Source of the DNA: JAPXSY01 sp034003585 | Lineage (GTDB): Bacteria; Verrucomicrobiota; Kiritimatiellia; RFP12; UBA1067 | Direction: 5' to 3' | Assembly: GCA_034003585.1 (NCBI GenBank) | Contig: JAVEYH010000048.1 | Coordinates: forward strand, 1 to 23,914 | Length of the DNA stretch: 23,914 nucleotides | Part shown: positions 23,892 through 23,914 of the stretch, in pieces | Numbering within the stretch: position 1 is the first letter of the stretch | How the letters are laid out: every line of letters begins with the position of its first letter | The notes under the pieces: model-generated | Told to the model about the DNA's origin: nothing | Seen by the model: only the letters and a program-made list of their open reading frames with translations | The model's database searches: none | Made by a program: the position numbers and the translations under genes

Positions 23892-23914
23892 ATCCGCCCC
23901 TTTATCTTTCCTGA

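Overview
The window is a GC-rich bacterial chromosome segment with clear gene order and several conserved bacterial genes. A single-polypeptide SecDF, yajC and tgt in one run, GH50-type galactan hydrolase, HydE, and many secreted polysaccharide-active proteins suggest an anaerobic or facultative polysaccharide degrader. The PVC superphylum (Kiritimatiellota, Lentisphaerota or Verrucomicrobiota) fits best. That placement is an inference from gene content and composition; no rRNA is present.

Layout. Positions 1-1954 (minus) hold the N-terminal 651 codons of a secreted right-handed beta-helix protein that runs off the window. Positions 2054-4923 form a visibly lower-GC island with a secreted six-hairpin-type glycosidase-like gene (plus) and a complete macro-domain gene (minus). 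On both sides of the island sit GC-rich scraps of a second macro-domain gene. They lie on the same strand and in the right order, so the island appears to have split an older macro gene. Positions 5104-7265 (plus) are hydE-thiS-thiG, with hydE and thiS overlapping by ATGA. Convergent to it is an NADP-type malic enzyme (7310-8614, minus). Divergent from that is an ArsB/NhaD/SLC13-type permease followed by a DUF502 membrane protein (8840-10789, plus) and an unrecognised 212-residue protein (10899-11537, plus).

From 18444 down to 11539 (minus) runs a putative operon: a NapH-NapG-like fusion, a YihY/BrkB membrane protein, tgt, yajC and a fused secDF. A well-spaced promoter ends so close to the first ATG that the message may be leaderless. 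From 23891 down to 18491 (minus) runs a second putative operon: a secreted GH50 (beta-agarase family) enzyme, an SDR oxidoreductase, an MFS transporter and a galactonate-dehydratase-like enolase-superfamily enzyme. This looks like a small galactan-to-sugar-acid utilisation cluster. A 34-nt near-perfect palindrome sits just before the MFS start.

No tRNA, rRNA, CRISPR array, transposase or integrase was seen. Most long overlapping frames in this high-GC DNA are antisense shadows and were left out.
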